Below the pieces are notes generated by a model. The model made no database searches. It was given only the letters and a program-made list of their open reading frames with translations, and was not told the DNA's origin. A DNA stretch of 64,000 nt from Undaria pinnatifida. Its lineage: Eukaryota > Sar > Phaeophyceae > Laminariales > Alariaceae. The position numbers and the translations under genes were made by a program. This document shows, one piece after another, positions 21,961-35,200 of this stretch; position 1 is the first letter of the stretch; each line of letters starts with the position of its first letter. Where the stretch lies: assembly GCA_012845835.1 (NCBI GenBank), contig JABAKD010000010.1, positions 8,861,599-8,925,598 of the forward strand, read 5' to 3'.

Positions 21961-24900
21961 GTGAGACAGCGAAAATATTAGATGGATGCATTCGTACAAA
22001 CGGGTGCACCAGCCGTTCGACCACCGAACATTTTTATTGTTTCAGGTACGGAAGATTATTTTGGTTATTTGATTTCGACCGTTTTTAATTTTGAAGCCAA
22101 AGCGTGCCGGGTTTGCTGGAGGTTCTTCCATCGCTATTATGCTCGGCGACACGCAGGCAGCACTCTGAATGAAGCTGAGGTCACGTACAATAAATACAGT
22201 TTATCTACGACACCCTTTGCTCTTTTCTGGCCCCACGGCATTGGTTTGGGCTTTATGCTTCTGTCGCGCATAATAAATAAGGCTCGGCGTCCGTGCAGCG
22301 CGTCGACTTTTGATGATCGTATTTTCAATAGTGGTTTGACGCACTAAGAATAGCATCTTCGATCATGCCTGCGTCTCTATGGCATATTCTTCTGGCCATA
22401 GGATCCGAGGCCCTATGGCATATCATATTTACAGTAGGATTCGGAACCCGTCCTCGCCTCCAACAGAGTGGTACCACATTGGTGTTCTCGTACTTATTTT
22501 AGTGACCCTACCTCAGTATGTAATGTGTGGGTGTTGTTGTCACTTATTATAGTAGTATCGACCCTTGTCACAGTGTTTTTTCATCCCCAGAATCAACAGT
22601 GCGTTGGCAGCTACTTGTACTGTTGTGGCAACCCAAGAGTCGGCGATACAACCGCGACAGAAAGCCATGCGTCATGTCGGTCTGTTCCAACCGCTTTCTG
22701 CGCCATCATGGACAACGTGCACGAGGTTGAAGTTGACCACGAGTACTTTGCCACGAGAAAAAAAGACTCAGGGAGTCTGCTAAAAAATAGGAAACAGTAC
22801 CGAAGAAGTCGCGCGATAGACTTACGAAAAGAGGGAGTTCTCGATTTTTGCAGAACGCATACGACGAAAAAAACACTTGTGTTCATGCCGAAAATAGTGT
22901 AGGACACACATTGCCTCTCGCGAGAATTTAAGCTTGACCCACCGTGGTTATGTCGCGACTTAGTCAGCTAATTCTGCGCCCTCCTCGGCGCTCGGTGCCT
23001 TGCGGTGGAAGGCCGGCAACACGAGGGCAATGGTCGGGCGTCGTAATCAGCGGCGTGTGTGCCCTGTGATGCGTCCACTTCGCGGGAAAAATGAAAAACG
23101 CAATGCTACAGAATCTCTATATCCTCTGATGATCGATTCAAGCTTGATGCGCTCGGGGATCTATCTATACAGATCTGTCTATACAGTTAGTTCATCGTGT
23201 TATCTCAGAGTGCTCGGAGTTGAACAATCTTCAGTGGCCGACCACGACAAGTTGCGGTTGTTGTTTTTTGCGCTAAATTGCTCTTTCTGTTATCTACAGA
23301 TCCAGCACACCCAGTATCCGTTCGTACTGGTTATTCTTCCTATATTGAGTATTGAGGGACACAATTAGATGATGTGGTCACAAAACCAGAAACATACAGT
23401 TCCAAAACAGGCAAAATAAATTGAGCTTGCAGATGGAGTTAAAGTTTTCGAAGTACATATGTATTCGTTGAAAAGGAAAATTAGACCAATCGTGGGATAG
23501 GTGTGCCAACACTCGCGCCAATCAAATATAAACCAAATTATCGGTTGCGTTTATTGTTGTTCGACAAATTGATTTGACCAACAGCCTCGTCACTGCTGCC
23601 AGGAGCAGAGAGTGCCCTCAGCATGAGAGTGAGTGCACGCACGCGCGACAAACCTGCTACCCACCTGCCACCGCCGGCAGCAGCGGGCAGCAAACACCAT
23701 GTGCGCATGTGGCGGTATATTACCCTTCGCGTGTGGTGGTATACCCACGCTAACATCAGGCTGGTGCTGTGCCTGGTACATCGGAGCCTGGGATCTTATT
23801 TCGCCGGTAGGGGTGCTTGCCGGCGCGATTTGAATATCTGTACCCGTGCTTGCTTGCCATCGTGCAAACAAACCCGGCACCACTGGCACCATATGATATA
23901 CTATATGATATACTTGGTATGATGTACCTTATCATGATATCATGGCATACGGGACGGGGGGGGTATGGGTCCTCGAATTTTGCGCCGGTAAGAGCCGCCT
24001 CACCCTCTCTAGGAAAGAAGACGCCAGGCTGCGATATTCGGTACTATGATAACCCACACACGTGCGAAATTTATGGGTCGCAAGATGTCAAGCGTCCCAG
24101 ACACCAAAGAGCGTATACTCTGTTGCATCACGTAAGAAAACTATCACAAACCATCCCAACAAGATACACAGAGAAGAAAAGCAAAGGAACGCGAAAGCGG
24201 TGTCAAAAATAGGCAGAGCCTCCCCACCCTCTCTCTACGTGAGGGCCCCAAGCTTCAACGTACGATATTCGTACTGTAGCCTGCACGCTTCCGAGATATA
24301 CTCGTATGCGTCGCAACATTAAGGAGCCAGCGAAATATCAAACGCACCGCGGGCACCAAAGATCATGCCCTGTTCTATCACACACGTATTACCTGGTATA
24401 TATGAGTATGTATATACCAAACACGAGAAACGGACGAAAGGGAAACAGAAGAATGGAAAAGAAGAGAAGGAAACACAAGAGACGTATTAATACCCACAAG
24501 TGGAGACACGCGTTACCTATGATATTGATAGAATATTCCTTCGTGCAGACGTGTAGACTATACTCACAAAATAATGGAATTGTATTTTATGTAATTATTC
24601 TTAGGACGTCAGCTGTGAGTTCGACGAATTTGTTTGCCATGGCTCAAGAAATATGTTGTCACGCGTAGGCAGACCTCTTCGCTGTAATGAAAAATAACAA
24701 TAAAATACAAGTATGCCACTAGCGGCCCCCGGCCGCGGGACGGTGGAATCTCAAACCCCCCATCTAGACGTAATATGAAACCGCTCCAATGTTGTATGAA
24801 TCAGGCCAACCCGGACTATGATATCCCCGATCCCTTTTTCTGCGCAGGGCTATCTACCTCTCATAGCGCCCCCAACAATTACATGGACTTGTTGCAACCT

Positions 24901-25654
24901 GATTCCCCCCTCTTGAATTACGGGGCGGGTGGGTGGGAAAGTCGATCAATTATAATGGGCACGCTACTTGACTCCTTTCATTTCTAAAGTGCTACGCGCT
25001 CTCGCTCCCCTGTGCCCAGGCGACCCGAGCTGTCTCGGGCAAGCGCGACAGCTCTTCTTGTGTGTGTGTGTGTGTTTTTTTTTTCAGATCCTCCTGGAGA
25101 TCCGGGTCAAAAAAGCGCTTCTGTCGCTGCTCTCCGGCTATCGTATTTTATATTATAGTCTCTCGAAACGATCGACGAAAATTCGTCTGTAAAGTCAGAA
25201 TCCCTTGCACGCTTCCACAAACACCACTTTCCTACGTAAAGTTACATATTTAGTCACGTACAGGTAGTACATAGAGCACAGAGCGTGTTGCTGCCCACTT
25301 CGGGTGAGTACCAAATAGTTGCGTTGTTGCGTGGCATTGCGCTCGGCCTCTGTTGGTGTAGCGTAGCAAGCAGTCTTCGAAAACGCAGTAACCAACCTGC
25401 ACTGAATCATGTGCACTGACCCCTGCCGCCCGATGATAGTGTCGGCACACAAGAGGAGTAGTAGTATCATAGGGGTGTAATAGTTGGTTATTATGTACAC
25501 TTGACGGCTATTACAAAAAAAGTCGTTGGCTGGGTGTTACTCTCGATGTAGAACATACTAGGAGATTAAGAGCCTCAAACGCACCGATTACTAGTCCGAT
25601 TCAAAACAGAACTCCGCAAATTTCAATTTTTCGCTTGCGACCACGTAGCTCTTA

Positions 25655-26060
25655 CCTAGCCAACTAATAATTTTCTTATCCAGCCAACTGTCTTACCAAC
25701 TTTTAATAGTAACTACTGTCTAGCAACTGAGTTAAATCGACACACGACGCGTATGAAAATACGTGGAAGCGTAAATTTTTCCCCATCCGCCGGAGGATGA
25801 AAAAAAAACAGAAAAAAAAAGCAGCTGTCTTACTGGTAACTGCCTTACCTAGCTAACTACCGGTACTAATTACTAGATAGTAACTACTGCTGTCTTACCT
25901 AGCCAACTAAATTAGCATTTGTATTTCTTAGCCAACTATCATTTTTGCCTATCTGACCAAGCCAACTATTAATAGTAACTGCCTTACCTAGCCAACTAGT
26001 ACCTAGTCGGCGACTTATAGTCAGCCAAAGTCGGCGACTTATAGTCGGCCAACTCGCGGC
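25655..26060 (+). repeat. Degenerate array of CTTACCTAGCCAACTA units
   Basis: The words CTTACCTAGCCAACTA, CTTATCCAGCCAACTG and TCTTAGCCAACTATC recur at irregular spacing, mixed with TAATAGTAACTACTG. It ends with GTCGGCGACTTATAGTC twice in tandem (about 26008 and 26029). A poly(A)-ending repeat (25723-25810) interrupts it. Confidence 0.65.
25723..25810 (+). repeat. Dispersed repeat, copy 2, with A-rich tail
   Basis: Reverse complement of 12614-12705. In this orientation it runs from GAGTTAAATCGACACACGAC through CCCCATCCGCCGGAGGATG into an A-rich tail (AAAAAAAAACAGAAAAAAAA). A related junction, CCGGAGGATA followed by a long A run, occurs at about 60460-60495. The shared junction plus A tail suggests a LINE/SINE 3' end. 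Confidence 0.65.
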
Positions 26061-28775
26061 CCCTGTGGTGGGGTGTCGTTGCTTCGGTACACCAACCACT
26101 CACTACCAGGTAGTATGTTGTATATACAGCAGTACCGCCCCCCTGGTAAGAAAGTGTATGCTTGCTTCTACGCACTGGTAACCTCACAGAGTTGCTCCGC
26201 CGTGACGAGGCAGTGGTATTGTTCCGTTTAGGAGTCATTTTTCTGTCGTGAATAGTCAGGAATGCTGGAAATACGTTCTTGTCAAAGTCGAACGCACACG
26301 CAGTAACGGTGGTTGGTCCGTTGCTCGCATGCATTCCCGAAACGTGGCACAGCCAGCAAGCAGTTGATTGTATTTTTGGTAGCGGGATACATGGTTCGGT
26401 GTATACGTGGTGATGTGTGTTCCGAGCCCCATGCCTCCCCCTCCTATGCTTGAATCCACAGAAGAGGCAGATCTTGACGTCAAAATTCGGTGAGCTGAAC
26501 CGTTTTTCAGCTCGAAAACCGAGTGATGGGCCTCTTTGGTCGTTGGCGAAGTTGTGCTTGTTCGTTTCAAGCGACTTGAAAGTTACAACTGCCCGTACTC
26601 GCTGTTTGGCGTGCCCGTGTTTATACCCTTAAAATACTTGGACGTAAAGTTAGTACGGCAGTGGTGTGCCAGAACATATGACCGCCTTATTGAGGGAAGC
26701 CGCCTTATTCACTCCAGGTTGTGAGTGCAATTCCCTAGTCACACCATGCGATTCTGACCGCCTTGTATCGGGATACCGCCTTATTGGGGCATTCCTACTA
26801 CTGCCTACCGCTAAGTAGCCGGGGGTGATCCCACGCGGGCTTTCGCCCTCGAAACTTACCGTGGTATTTCTCGCCGCCGGAAGGGTTGAGAGCCAAGCGA
26901 GGGGTCGGTCACGAAAAACGTTACCATCCCGGATGTGAAGTATAGGGACTATATGTATATATAATATGAACTTGAAACGATCCTTACATTTATGTCCATG
27001 GTGATAGTTCATATTTTCCACTCTAACCCCTCCTTTCTTTGTGTTCCAGCACTGCTGTACGGTATACTATTGGTAGGTGTAAAGTACGGACACGCCGAAC
27101 TTTTCTACACGCGCGGGCGACTGTGCGCCGTGAGTGTTTGTCTTGTGTCCTTTTGTCGTTTAACGTATTTCTGCCGGAACAAAGTCTGTAGGAATTTTCA
27201 TGTGTTTTTTTTTAGCTCCTTGCCAGTCGGTATCGTCGCCACCCCTGCACAAATGCCCCCCGCATGTACAATGTGTATGTATGCGCTGAAAAGTTAACGT
27301 GTACTCAGCGTTTATCGAGAGCAACGTGTCGTCAGAGGCCCACCGTTTTCCCACAACCATATCGTCGCCGCCCTCTTGGGCTCTTGGGGACTGTCGATAG
27401 TCCGTCCATCCGACGTGTGTTGGTGCCCCGTCCTGTCCATTTTATGCCTCAAATACCGCCGCCTGCCGATATTGCCGCGCCGTCATTTTTCACGTCTCTT
27501 CGACAAACATGGACCGGCGTTCGTTCGTGGTTCGGTTGTTTTGTGATTTTATTGTTTCTCCCATCACGTTTAAATACGATATACCAGTGTGGCACCGCCT
27601 ATCCACCCGCCGCCTTGTCAAAACGTGTATGAATAGGTGGTACATAACATTACGCTCCCACTATCATATATATGCATGCGTAGCGTACATATTACACATT
27701 TGTGTGTTTGACTTATGATAACGACAATCAATAACCCAAAATCTTGATTAACGTATCCTTTCACTCGAATACTAGCTTCGAGCGAGCGGGGGAGGTACTA
27801 CGACCGATTCCTCTCATTCATTGTTGGTTTCCTGATGAGTATATTTATATTTAGTCTTTCGTTAGCAGTTTTTTGTTGTTGTCACCGGCGCGACTGAATC
27901 TCCCCAACGCCGTTCCATCGAACGAAGACGGGCGTGTGGGTGGCTCCTGAGGAGGAGGGGGAGGTAGTTAGTATGGCTGATGGGTGCTCGCAACCAGTTG
28001 CTCCTGCAACAATTACGGTAGTCTCAACTAATTGCTGTCGTGCGGGACTTATGGCAGATCAGTTTCCAGACCCTTAAAACGCGCTGCCACCCTCGCAGAG
28101 CGCAGAGCGGCTTATCCTCGGGCCTCAGAGCGGCAGGACTCTCTGGGCTGCCTTCAAGAGACGGTTTTTGTTCAAACGATCAAACGACATCGGGCTGCCT
28201 TCGATCAAGAACATGTTTTAGGTTTAAACGTTCACGTCCGGAGTATGTATGCTTGCAGTATTGATTTAACTGGCATACTACTGTCCGGGTCTATAGGCAG
28301 CCTTGAAGAAGCGTTTGTTTTGTTGGAACAAGTGTTATATATAGATGGTCACAATCCCAACTGTTTAAAACAGCCCGAGTCTTTGACTATCTTCAAAAGT
28401 GTACTTTTTAACATCATTCCGAGAGTATATAGCTAAGAGTTAGAACTCCACGATGCCCGCTGCTATGAACAAACAGCCTGTAAACCCTCAGGGCTGGCAG
28501 CCGTTTTAACACAGACCAAAACCCTCATGCTTCTTTTCGTGGTATTAGTGATGTTATCCGTCTATTCATAAAGTAATAGTGGTGTTGTGCTTTTCGTATT
28601 AGTGTTATCTGTTGACCCAATGGCTACGTTAGCAAAGTTTCTTTTCTACACCCTCTTCCGTCCCAGCCGAAAAGCCACGCTTAACAAAGTTTCTGTTCTA
28701 CACCCTCTTCCCGTCCCGACGAAAACGTGTTTACCCGTCTGCCGTTGCGCAGCTGGATTCCTGCCCATCATATCC

Positions 28776-28970
28776 ATGGCCGGCGCGACCTTGGAGCACT
28801 GCGAAGTGGCTTCTTCCAACAACGGCTGGATCATCGAGGTTGTCAACCCAGCGACGGACGTGACTCTGTGGCTCGACCCCGAAAACCCCACGGGCTTACT
28901 GCGGTGGGGCTCAGTTTTGTGCCAGGCCTTGGCCAAGAGCGTTGAGGATAGCGCAGAGTGCATGGAGTGA
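28776..28970 (+). CDS. Small ORF or terminal exon, function unknown
   Basis: The ATG at 28776 opens 64 codons to TGA at 28968. The stretch is GC-rich, with coding-like codon use unlike the flanks. The product reads MAGATLEHCEVASSNNGWII, then VVNPATDVTLWLDPENPTGL and a C-terminal VLCQALAKSVEDSAECME. An acceptor-like GTTGCGCAG ends at 28752, so the true exon may begin there and continue an upstream gene. No domain is recognised. A G-run and microsatellites follow directly. Confidence 0.35.
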   Translation: MAGATLEHCEVASSNNGWIIEVVNPATDVTLWLDPENPTGLLRWGSVLCQALAKSVEDSAECME

Positions 28971-30150
28971 GAGAAAACACGCGTGACATTTGATTGAGAA
29001 GCGTAGAGCCGGGGGCGGGGGGGGGGGGGGGGGGGGGGGCGTCCGTCTACCTCTCTGTGTTGGATAAGGTCCTGCTTTTTCTTTTAGAGGTGGAGGGCGT
29101 GGGGGGTCCGTCCACGTCTATTAGATGCGGGTGTATTTGATTGAGTGTGCTTACAGACGAGCGAGTGAGTGCCAAGTCGAACGCGATTGATATGAGCAGA
29201 GAGTGGAGGGGGGGGGACAATGCTGGCCTTAGACGAGTGGCCTCCCCGAATGAATTGAGTACGGATGGATATTAACTGCGCAGACAAAAAAAAATGTTTT
29301 TGTACGATTGGAGTGCGTGTGGTCTCATCAAATGATTTGAGTGCGTTTTTTTTTTTAATCAAGCAAGAAAACAAAAATTGCACCATATTGGAATGCGTGT
29401 GGCCTCACCGAACGATTTGAATGTGTTTGTTTTATGTGACGCAAAAAAAAAAAGTTGCACCATTAGAGTGCGTGTTGTGTTTGTTATGTATCGGGTTGAT
29501 TGAACTTTTTTAGACGTTTGACTGGTAAAGCGCCAACGTGTTGTGCGTTGCATGCACGCCGAATAATGTGTCTGTCGTAATTTTTCCGGCTTCATTCGTG
29601 CACGACTGTAGTTAGCAAAAACGGGGGGCGGGGGTGGGTGGGTGATTTTGATATTGCGGTACGTTCCACTCGGTGGTGTTCGGCTGCAATACCACTGTAT
29701 CGAGGACGTCGGAGGGGGGGGGGGAAGGGTGATATCGATATTGTGGCAGTTCCGCGCGTTACTAATTGGCTGCATTTTGAGGAAGGGGGGAATGATTTCG
29801 ATACCTGGTATTGTGGTTGTACCACAGCGGTAAATGTTGTCTGCTTTTTAGGTGGGATGGTACATACGCGCCCAGAGGAGCAAGTTTGGCAGTCCAAGCC
29901 AATTTTGTTCGTTCAAAGCTCGGTGTTTGTTGTACGGCAACAGGATGAGGTTGCAAGTATGGGAAGGGGGAGGGTTGGGGAGGGGGGTTCAAAATTGAGG
30001 TGCTTGGGCCGCGACGGGAGCTTTGGCAACGTTTCGTGGGGTTTAGTTATTCGTGTAATGTTAGATTTTTGCTTTTTCCGCGCTTGTTAGTCACCCAGCG
30101 GGAGAAGTTTGTCCCCTAGTTTTTGAGTTGTTTCCCAGTTTTTTGTGATG
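28971..30150. repeat. G-run and degenerate tandem repeats
   Basis: A 23-G run lies at 29017-29039. From about 29090 to 29520, units of about 90 bp share GTGCGTGTGG(T/C)CTCA, ATTTGA(G/A)TG and AAAATTGCACCAT. From 29636 to 29825, units repeat GTGAT(A/T)T(C/T)GATATTG(C/T)GG with a G-run. The apparent ORF at 29638-30090 is made of these repeats. Confidence 0.6.
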
Positions 30151-32261
30151 TGTGCATTCATGCATAGAATGACAAATGCGTCATTCGCAAGCATGGTCGT
30201 ATAGTAGCCCGAGTATCGTTACCGGCTGTGCTATGCCATGTGCCAGGTATCGTGAAATTTCTTGTTGCGCTGGTGTCGCCTTTGTGAAGGTGTGGAATCT
30301 CCGGTTGACAGCGTGCTATGGTATACCAGTACAAACTATATGGAGAACTACTGTACGGCGAAACACGTACTGTAGTCAAATTTAGTTGGTCGAACCAAGT
30401 GATCTATGGGCACTTGCCTGCGGAAGGATTCAGAAACCATGTCTTCGAACGTTATATAATGTAATACTCTTCATGCAATTGCGAGCCACGTCCCGCGCTT
30501 GTTATGCGGCGGAGAAGTTTGTACTTTTTTTTTTTACATGTGCATGCGCTAGTGCAATAGCGTAATTTACAATAATAATTCGAAATATCTTATTGTAGCC
30601 CCAAGTATCGTTACCGGCTGTGCTATATACCGTATGCCGTATGTCGTGAAACCTGGATCCATCTTAGGGAAACGTAACCATGGTACCTGGTATTAAATAA
30701 CACGGAAAGCAAGCAAAACACCAGCCACGGTATAGCATACGCAAGATAGCTGGTGCGAAACAGTCGAGAAACGCCAGGCAAGAATAATTCAGATGTTTCC
30801 AGATCTTTGCCGCGTTATAATTACGACGACCATGAGGGACGGGCTTCCCGCGTTGAAATCCCCACATGGTGCACTCCTGCCCCGTGCCAAGGTGGATTTT
30901 TACGGTTCCCGCGCGGCAGCAAGACTCCAATCACGATTCCATGCAATCAATCAATCCTGGAATTTCTGGAAACTGGTGAACAGATGCCGCAACAGATAGA
31001 TGCCGCATCGTGCGAAAGCTCCGATCCCGTTTCTTTACGCAAGCAATCCCGCCCCCTACAAAAACTGGTTGATCGACCGTGTCCACGCCACGCAAAAAGT
31101 GGTAGATTGCCCAACTTTTTCTGGGACAAGCTACTTGGATCGGAGTGAGATGAGACATGTTTCAAGTATTTCTAGAAAGGTTGAAGAAAGATAATGACTC
31201 CTGAAGGGTACAACGAGCGTTTACGGGTGCGGAAGGTGTTGCGATATCAATCCCATACCAGGAACACAATGCTTGTTTTTACTATTTGCTTTTGTGTGCC
31301 TTCTCGATATTATTCGAACACTGGTCACGTACTGGTATCCATCAACTAAACTAGCCCGTTTAGTCCTGTGGCGGCCTGCCCTGCCCGCAAAACACCGCGC
31401 AGGCGTTCAGATTCTGTACAGTCCCGGGGTTGCTGCCCCCCCGCCCCCACGTGAAATACCGCGGTCGCCGAGTTCCATGCAATCCCGATGTGTTCAGGCA
31501 GTACCGTGACTGCTACAAAAGCACCGCACGTGGACTACCGCGATAGTCGGATCCCGTGTTAGTTGGGTGCCGTCCCGTCCCAAGGAAAATTTAACAACAG
31601 GCAGGGAGGAAGCTCTGGCCTCTTCCTCTCACTGAGCATGAACCGTACAGCGCAAGTTTCATACCATTACTCTACAGTATTAAAAGGATCTACACTTTGT
31701 ACTATGTGTACTGACCTGGTGCATGAGTCAAAACGTTCTCACCCAGTAGTTCGTGAAAAAACATACCTATGTAAAGCATGACTTGCATCGCATATCCGCG
31801 GGAGCTTCCGTGTCGGCGCTCGAGAACGAAGGGCATGGCAGGCACTAACTAGAGGAAAAAAAAAAAAACTCGAAACTCTTGTCGTGGCATGCACTTGAGA
31901 TAAAAACAGGCGTCTCCGTTTTCACAACTTCTACGAGTGCCTACGGTCTCGAATGATACTATCCAGGCATGCCGGTAAACCTCAAGCTGTCAATACGTCC
32001 TCGTAGCAGAACCAGCCACACACAAAAGCACCATATTTGATGCCACAAAAAAATACGGCCACCACGTGAATCACACCTCATCAAAATCCAGCACAAAATG
32101 GTCGCAATCCACGCCGGACATCGGGCACAAACCCCCTCTACTGTACATCAGCACGCACGGCAGAGAGCACAATCATGGAAGAGAGGCTTCATGATGCGAT
32201 CCTTCATGAGGATGCACAAACGCGTTAAACAAAACGCAGCATGCTTTGAATTTCTCTGTCT
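30151..32261. other. Region 3' of the lipase gene, no gene recognised
   Basis: CGTTACCGGCTGTGCTATA-type sequence occurs at about 30218 and 30611 with CCGTATGTCGTGAA-like flanks, so there is a diverged direct duplication. AATTACGACGAC(C/A)ATGAGGGA occurs at about 30818 and again at about 52610. The ORF at 30753-31148 has no recognisable motif. The 3' UTR of the lipase gene presumably lies just left of 32262. Confidence 0.4.
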
Positions 32262-35200
32262 TCAACCTACTGCCACCGCCACCGTCGCGGCCGTAGCAGC
32301 TTCTTCCACCTCCTCGTCGTCGTCCCCTCCGCTTAACATACACGTAAGGTAAGCTTTAGTGTAATCCACTTGCAGGTACTTCAAGTGATCGCTCACGTGG
32401 GCTAACCCCGGCATCACCCAAAATTGGTCCGAGCACGTCTCATCCTCCCCGCTCTCATCGCACACCACGTAGCTCTCCTGAGGGGCGTCGAAAAACACTT
32501 CTCGCGGAGGGTGAACGTAGCCCCAAGCCTCAAACGGCAGGTGGGGAACCGGATCGCGATGGTGTACCACCCTAAAGACGGGGACTCCGCGCGAGGCCGT
32601 GTACGTCGCAAACGCCGCGTTCCCGACACGCGGGGCCCCGTAGGTGTAGAGGGGGGCGAACGATACCTCCGTGCCTAGCATCGCTTCGAGGTCCAAGAAA
32701 CAAAGTGTGGCAAGCGCGCCCCCCAAGGAGTGGCCCGTTATCAGAATCTCCGCGGTGGGGCTGTGTTGAAGGTGGCCGGCAACCGCGGCTCTTATCTGCG
32801 ATCGAGGAACCGGGATGGGTATGGGTGGAGGCCGGGGAAAACGGAAGAGCAAGGGGTGTTTCGTCTTATATACGTGCGGGACACCAAAGGCATACTCTTG
32901 GCGAGACAGCAGGCCATATTGACATCTACATATTGCGCAAGCTATTTGAGGCAATGCAAGCGCTTTTGCTTCCAGGCACCGACAAAATACCTCGGCACAT
33001 AGAAGCCACACCAGATACCAATCAACACCGGATAGGCGACAAGGGATGGTGCATGCACTTTGAGGCTGTGCGGGAATTACGCATGGCAAACGAGAACAAC
33101 AATACACGAACTCACGGCTGACGTCCTTGAAATATTTTTCAAAATACCAACACCAACCATTATAGTAGAGAAAACAAAATATGCATATATGTCTTTTTTT
33201 AACAAAAGAATATGACCCCTCCCATCAAGAAAAAACTCACTCACATAGTATATTACAAGTACCAACTTGCAAAGATGAGTATTGACCCGAAATTCGTCGA
33301 ACTCACGGCTGACGTCCTTGAAATATTGTTATAAAATAATACACACGTCCTACAGTACGCTGACACGCTCGAGAACCGCGCGTAGGGGCGCCAACCAAGC
33401 GTTGGCATCACGCGTATATATATCCTGTCTGTTTATGGCTCATTTTCCCAACCGCAGCCATTCGACGCCGCACGCTATATGCTGCGTCAGTCATGGTCGT
33501 CTGGGCGCGGCACACGTTTTTCGCGGTTATCATGTGTTACAAACACGTCAGCTGTGATCATAACTGAGGTGATCGATCCTCACCTTCGCAAGCACACAGG
33601 TTGCTGTTCTCCTACCACTGCTTCGTATGATGTATCTGCTAGGACCTACGAATTATTGGACATGTAACGATTAATGTTATCAACGTGCTAAACCCACCAT
33701 CAACCAGCCGAGCAACCAGTATGAATTCGCTCATTCAAGAAATCAATTTGGGGTTTCGACAGGTGTGCCAAACTGTTGTCAGGGCTTTTTGCGGGTCAGG
33801 TCAAATATCGCGGGTCGAGTCGGGTCGGATCAGGTGACCCAACCCGACCCGTGAGATTGAAAAAAACTCCTGAACCGAACCGACCCGACCCGACCCGTGA
33901 TATTTGAAAACCTGTGTACCCGACCCGATCCGACCCGACCCGACCCGACCCGACCCGACCCGACCCGCGAGACTTGGAAACCTCACGACCGGACCCAACC
34001 TGACCCGTGAGATCTTCAACACCTTCTGACTCGGCCCGACCCGACCCGCCAGACTCGGGTCACCTTGACGCGAAACTTCTGCTCCCACCGGTTCGACTCG
34101 CGAATACGCCACGCGGGTAGACACTTCAGAAACGCTTTTAACCTTTATTTTTGTAACCCGCAGTGATATGTGGCCTGGGTGTAGTGGATATGGATGGACG
34201 TGGACATGAATATACACGTCGGGCGGCGTTTTGACGTACGGATACGATCAAAACAGAGTATCAATACCAAGGAGGCCCTCGAGCAGTAAGCGGCAAGTTT
34301 CGACGTGTCGGATCCGCGGGTGAAATCTGCGGGTCCGACCCACGAGTCAGAAGAAATCAACTCGCGAGTGGTCACGACCCGACCCCACTCGACCCGTGAG
34401 GTTTCAAACCTCTTGACCCCACCTGACCCGACCCATGAGATTTTTTTATAACCTTCTGGCCCGGCCCGTGGGTCGGGTCATTACCCGTGAAAAGCCGTGG
34501 TTGGTTTGACCTCTCTTAAAACCACGTATCTATTAAACTCACCTCTTTTAAACCGTGGCCGCGACTGAACGATACGATAAATGTGTTCGATGGTTTAAAT
34601 ACATGTATAAATGTGTTGGCCCTGGCACTAGAGCGGCCGAACGCTCCGATTTGGACCAGGCTTTGAGTTGTCTTTGAGATAACTCGAGCTGAGGTCAACC
34701 TCTCGGCGCGCTGTTTCCTGGAGGTTCCAGGTCGGCGTCGGTCGTGCTCGCTTCGTGTCGTGGTGGCCTACGCAAATATTATAAACATAAAAATACACTC
34801 CAGCTGTGAGATCGAACCTTTTGTCGAAACTCATATTTGCAAGCTGTGTGTGATACTCCGATCGCGCGTATTTCGGGTTGTGTGTCCTCATTAAGGATAT
34901 AGGTCGGCGACTCCCCTTGCAACTACAGTGTAGCTATCAGGGTCAACAGGGTGATGTTAGTCAGTCTCTGCGCGGAAACTGTAAAACCCGTTTTTGAGGG
35001 GGACAAAATCTGACAGCTGTGGAAGGAAATGCATCAGTTTATCAAGTAAATCCTGTAAGTCGAATAACCGGTGAGGGGAGGGCGGAGTGTTTAAGGACGT
35101 GGGGGCCTGGGTTTGATCAAGAGGAAGCGGGGGGGGGGCGGGGGGGGCGGGACGGGCGGGGCAGCTCAATCTCTGCGTGGAAACTATAAATCCTATCCTG

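Larger units (their letters stand above)
21961..28775. other. Intergenic/intronic region, no recognised exon
   Basis: Contents: the CGTCAGCTGTGAGTTCGACG motif at about 24605; a short (GT)n run at about 25061; a degenerate array of CCTAGCCAACTA-type units at 25655-26060; the dispersed repeat with A-rich tail at 25723-25810; and ACCGCCTTAT-type words repeated at 26680-26790. Short ORFs near 22708 and 28032 have no recognisable domain. Confidence 0.45.

Noticed and set aside
28032-28436. 134-codon ORF as a gene
   Set aside because: Non-ATG start and no motif; only its first third is GC-rich.
33801-34217. ORF rich in GRVGSGR repeats
   Set aside because: It translates the GACCC pentanucleotide array; a repeat artefact.
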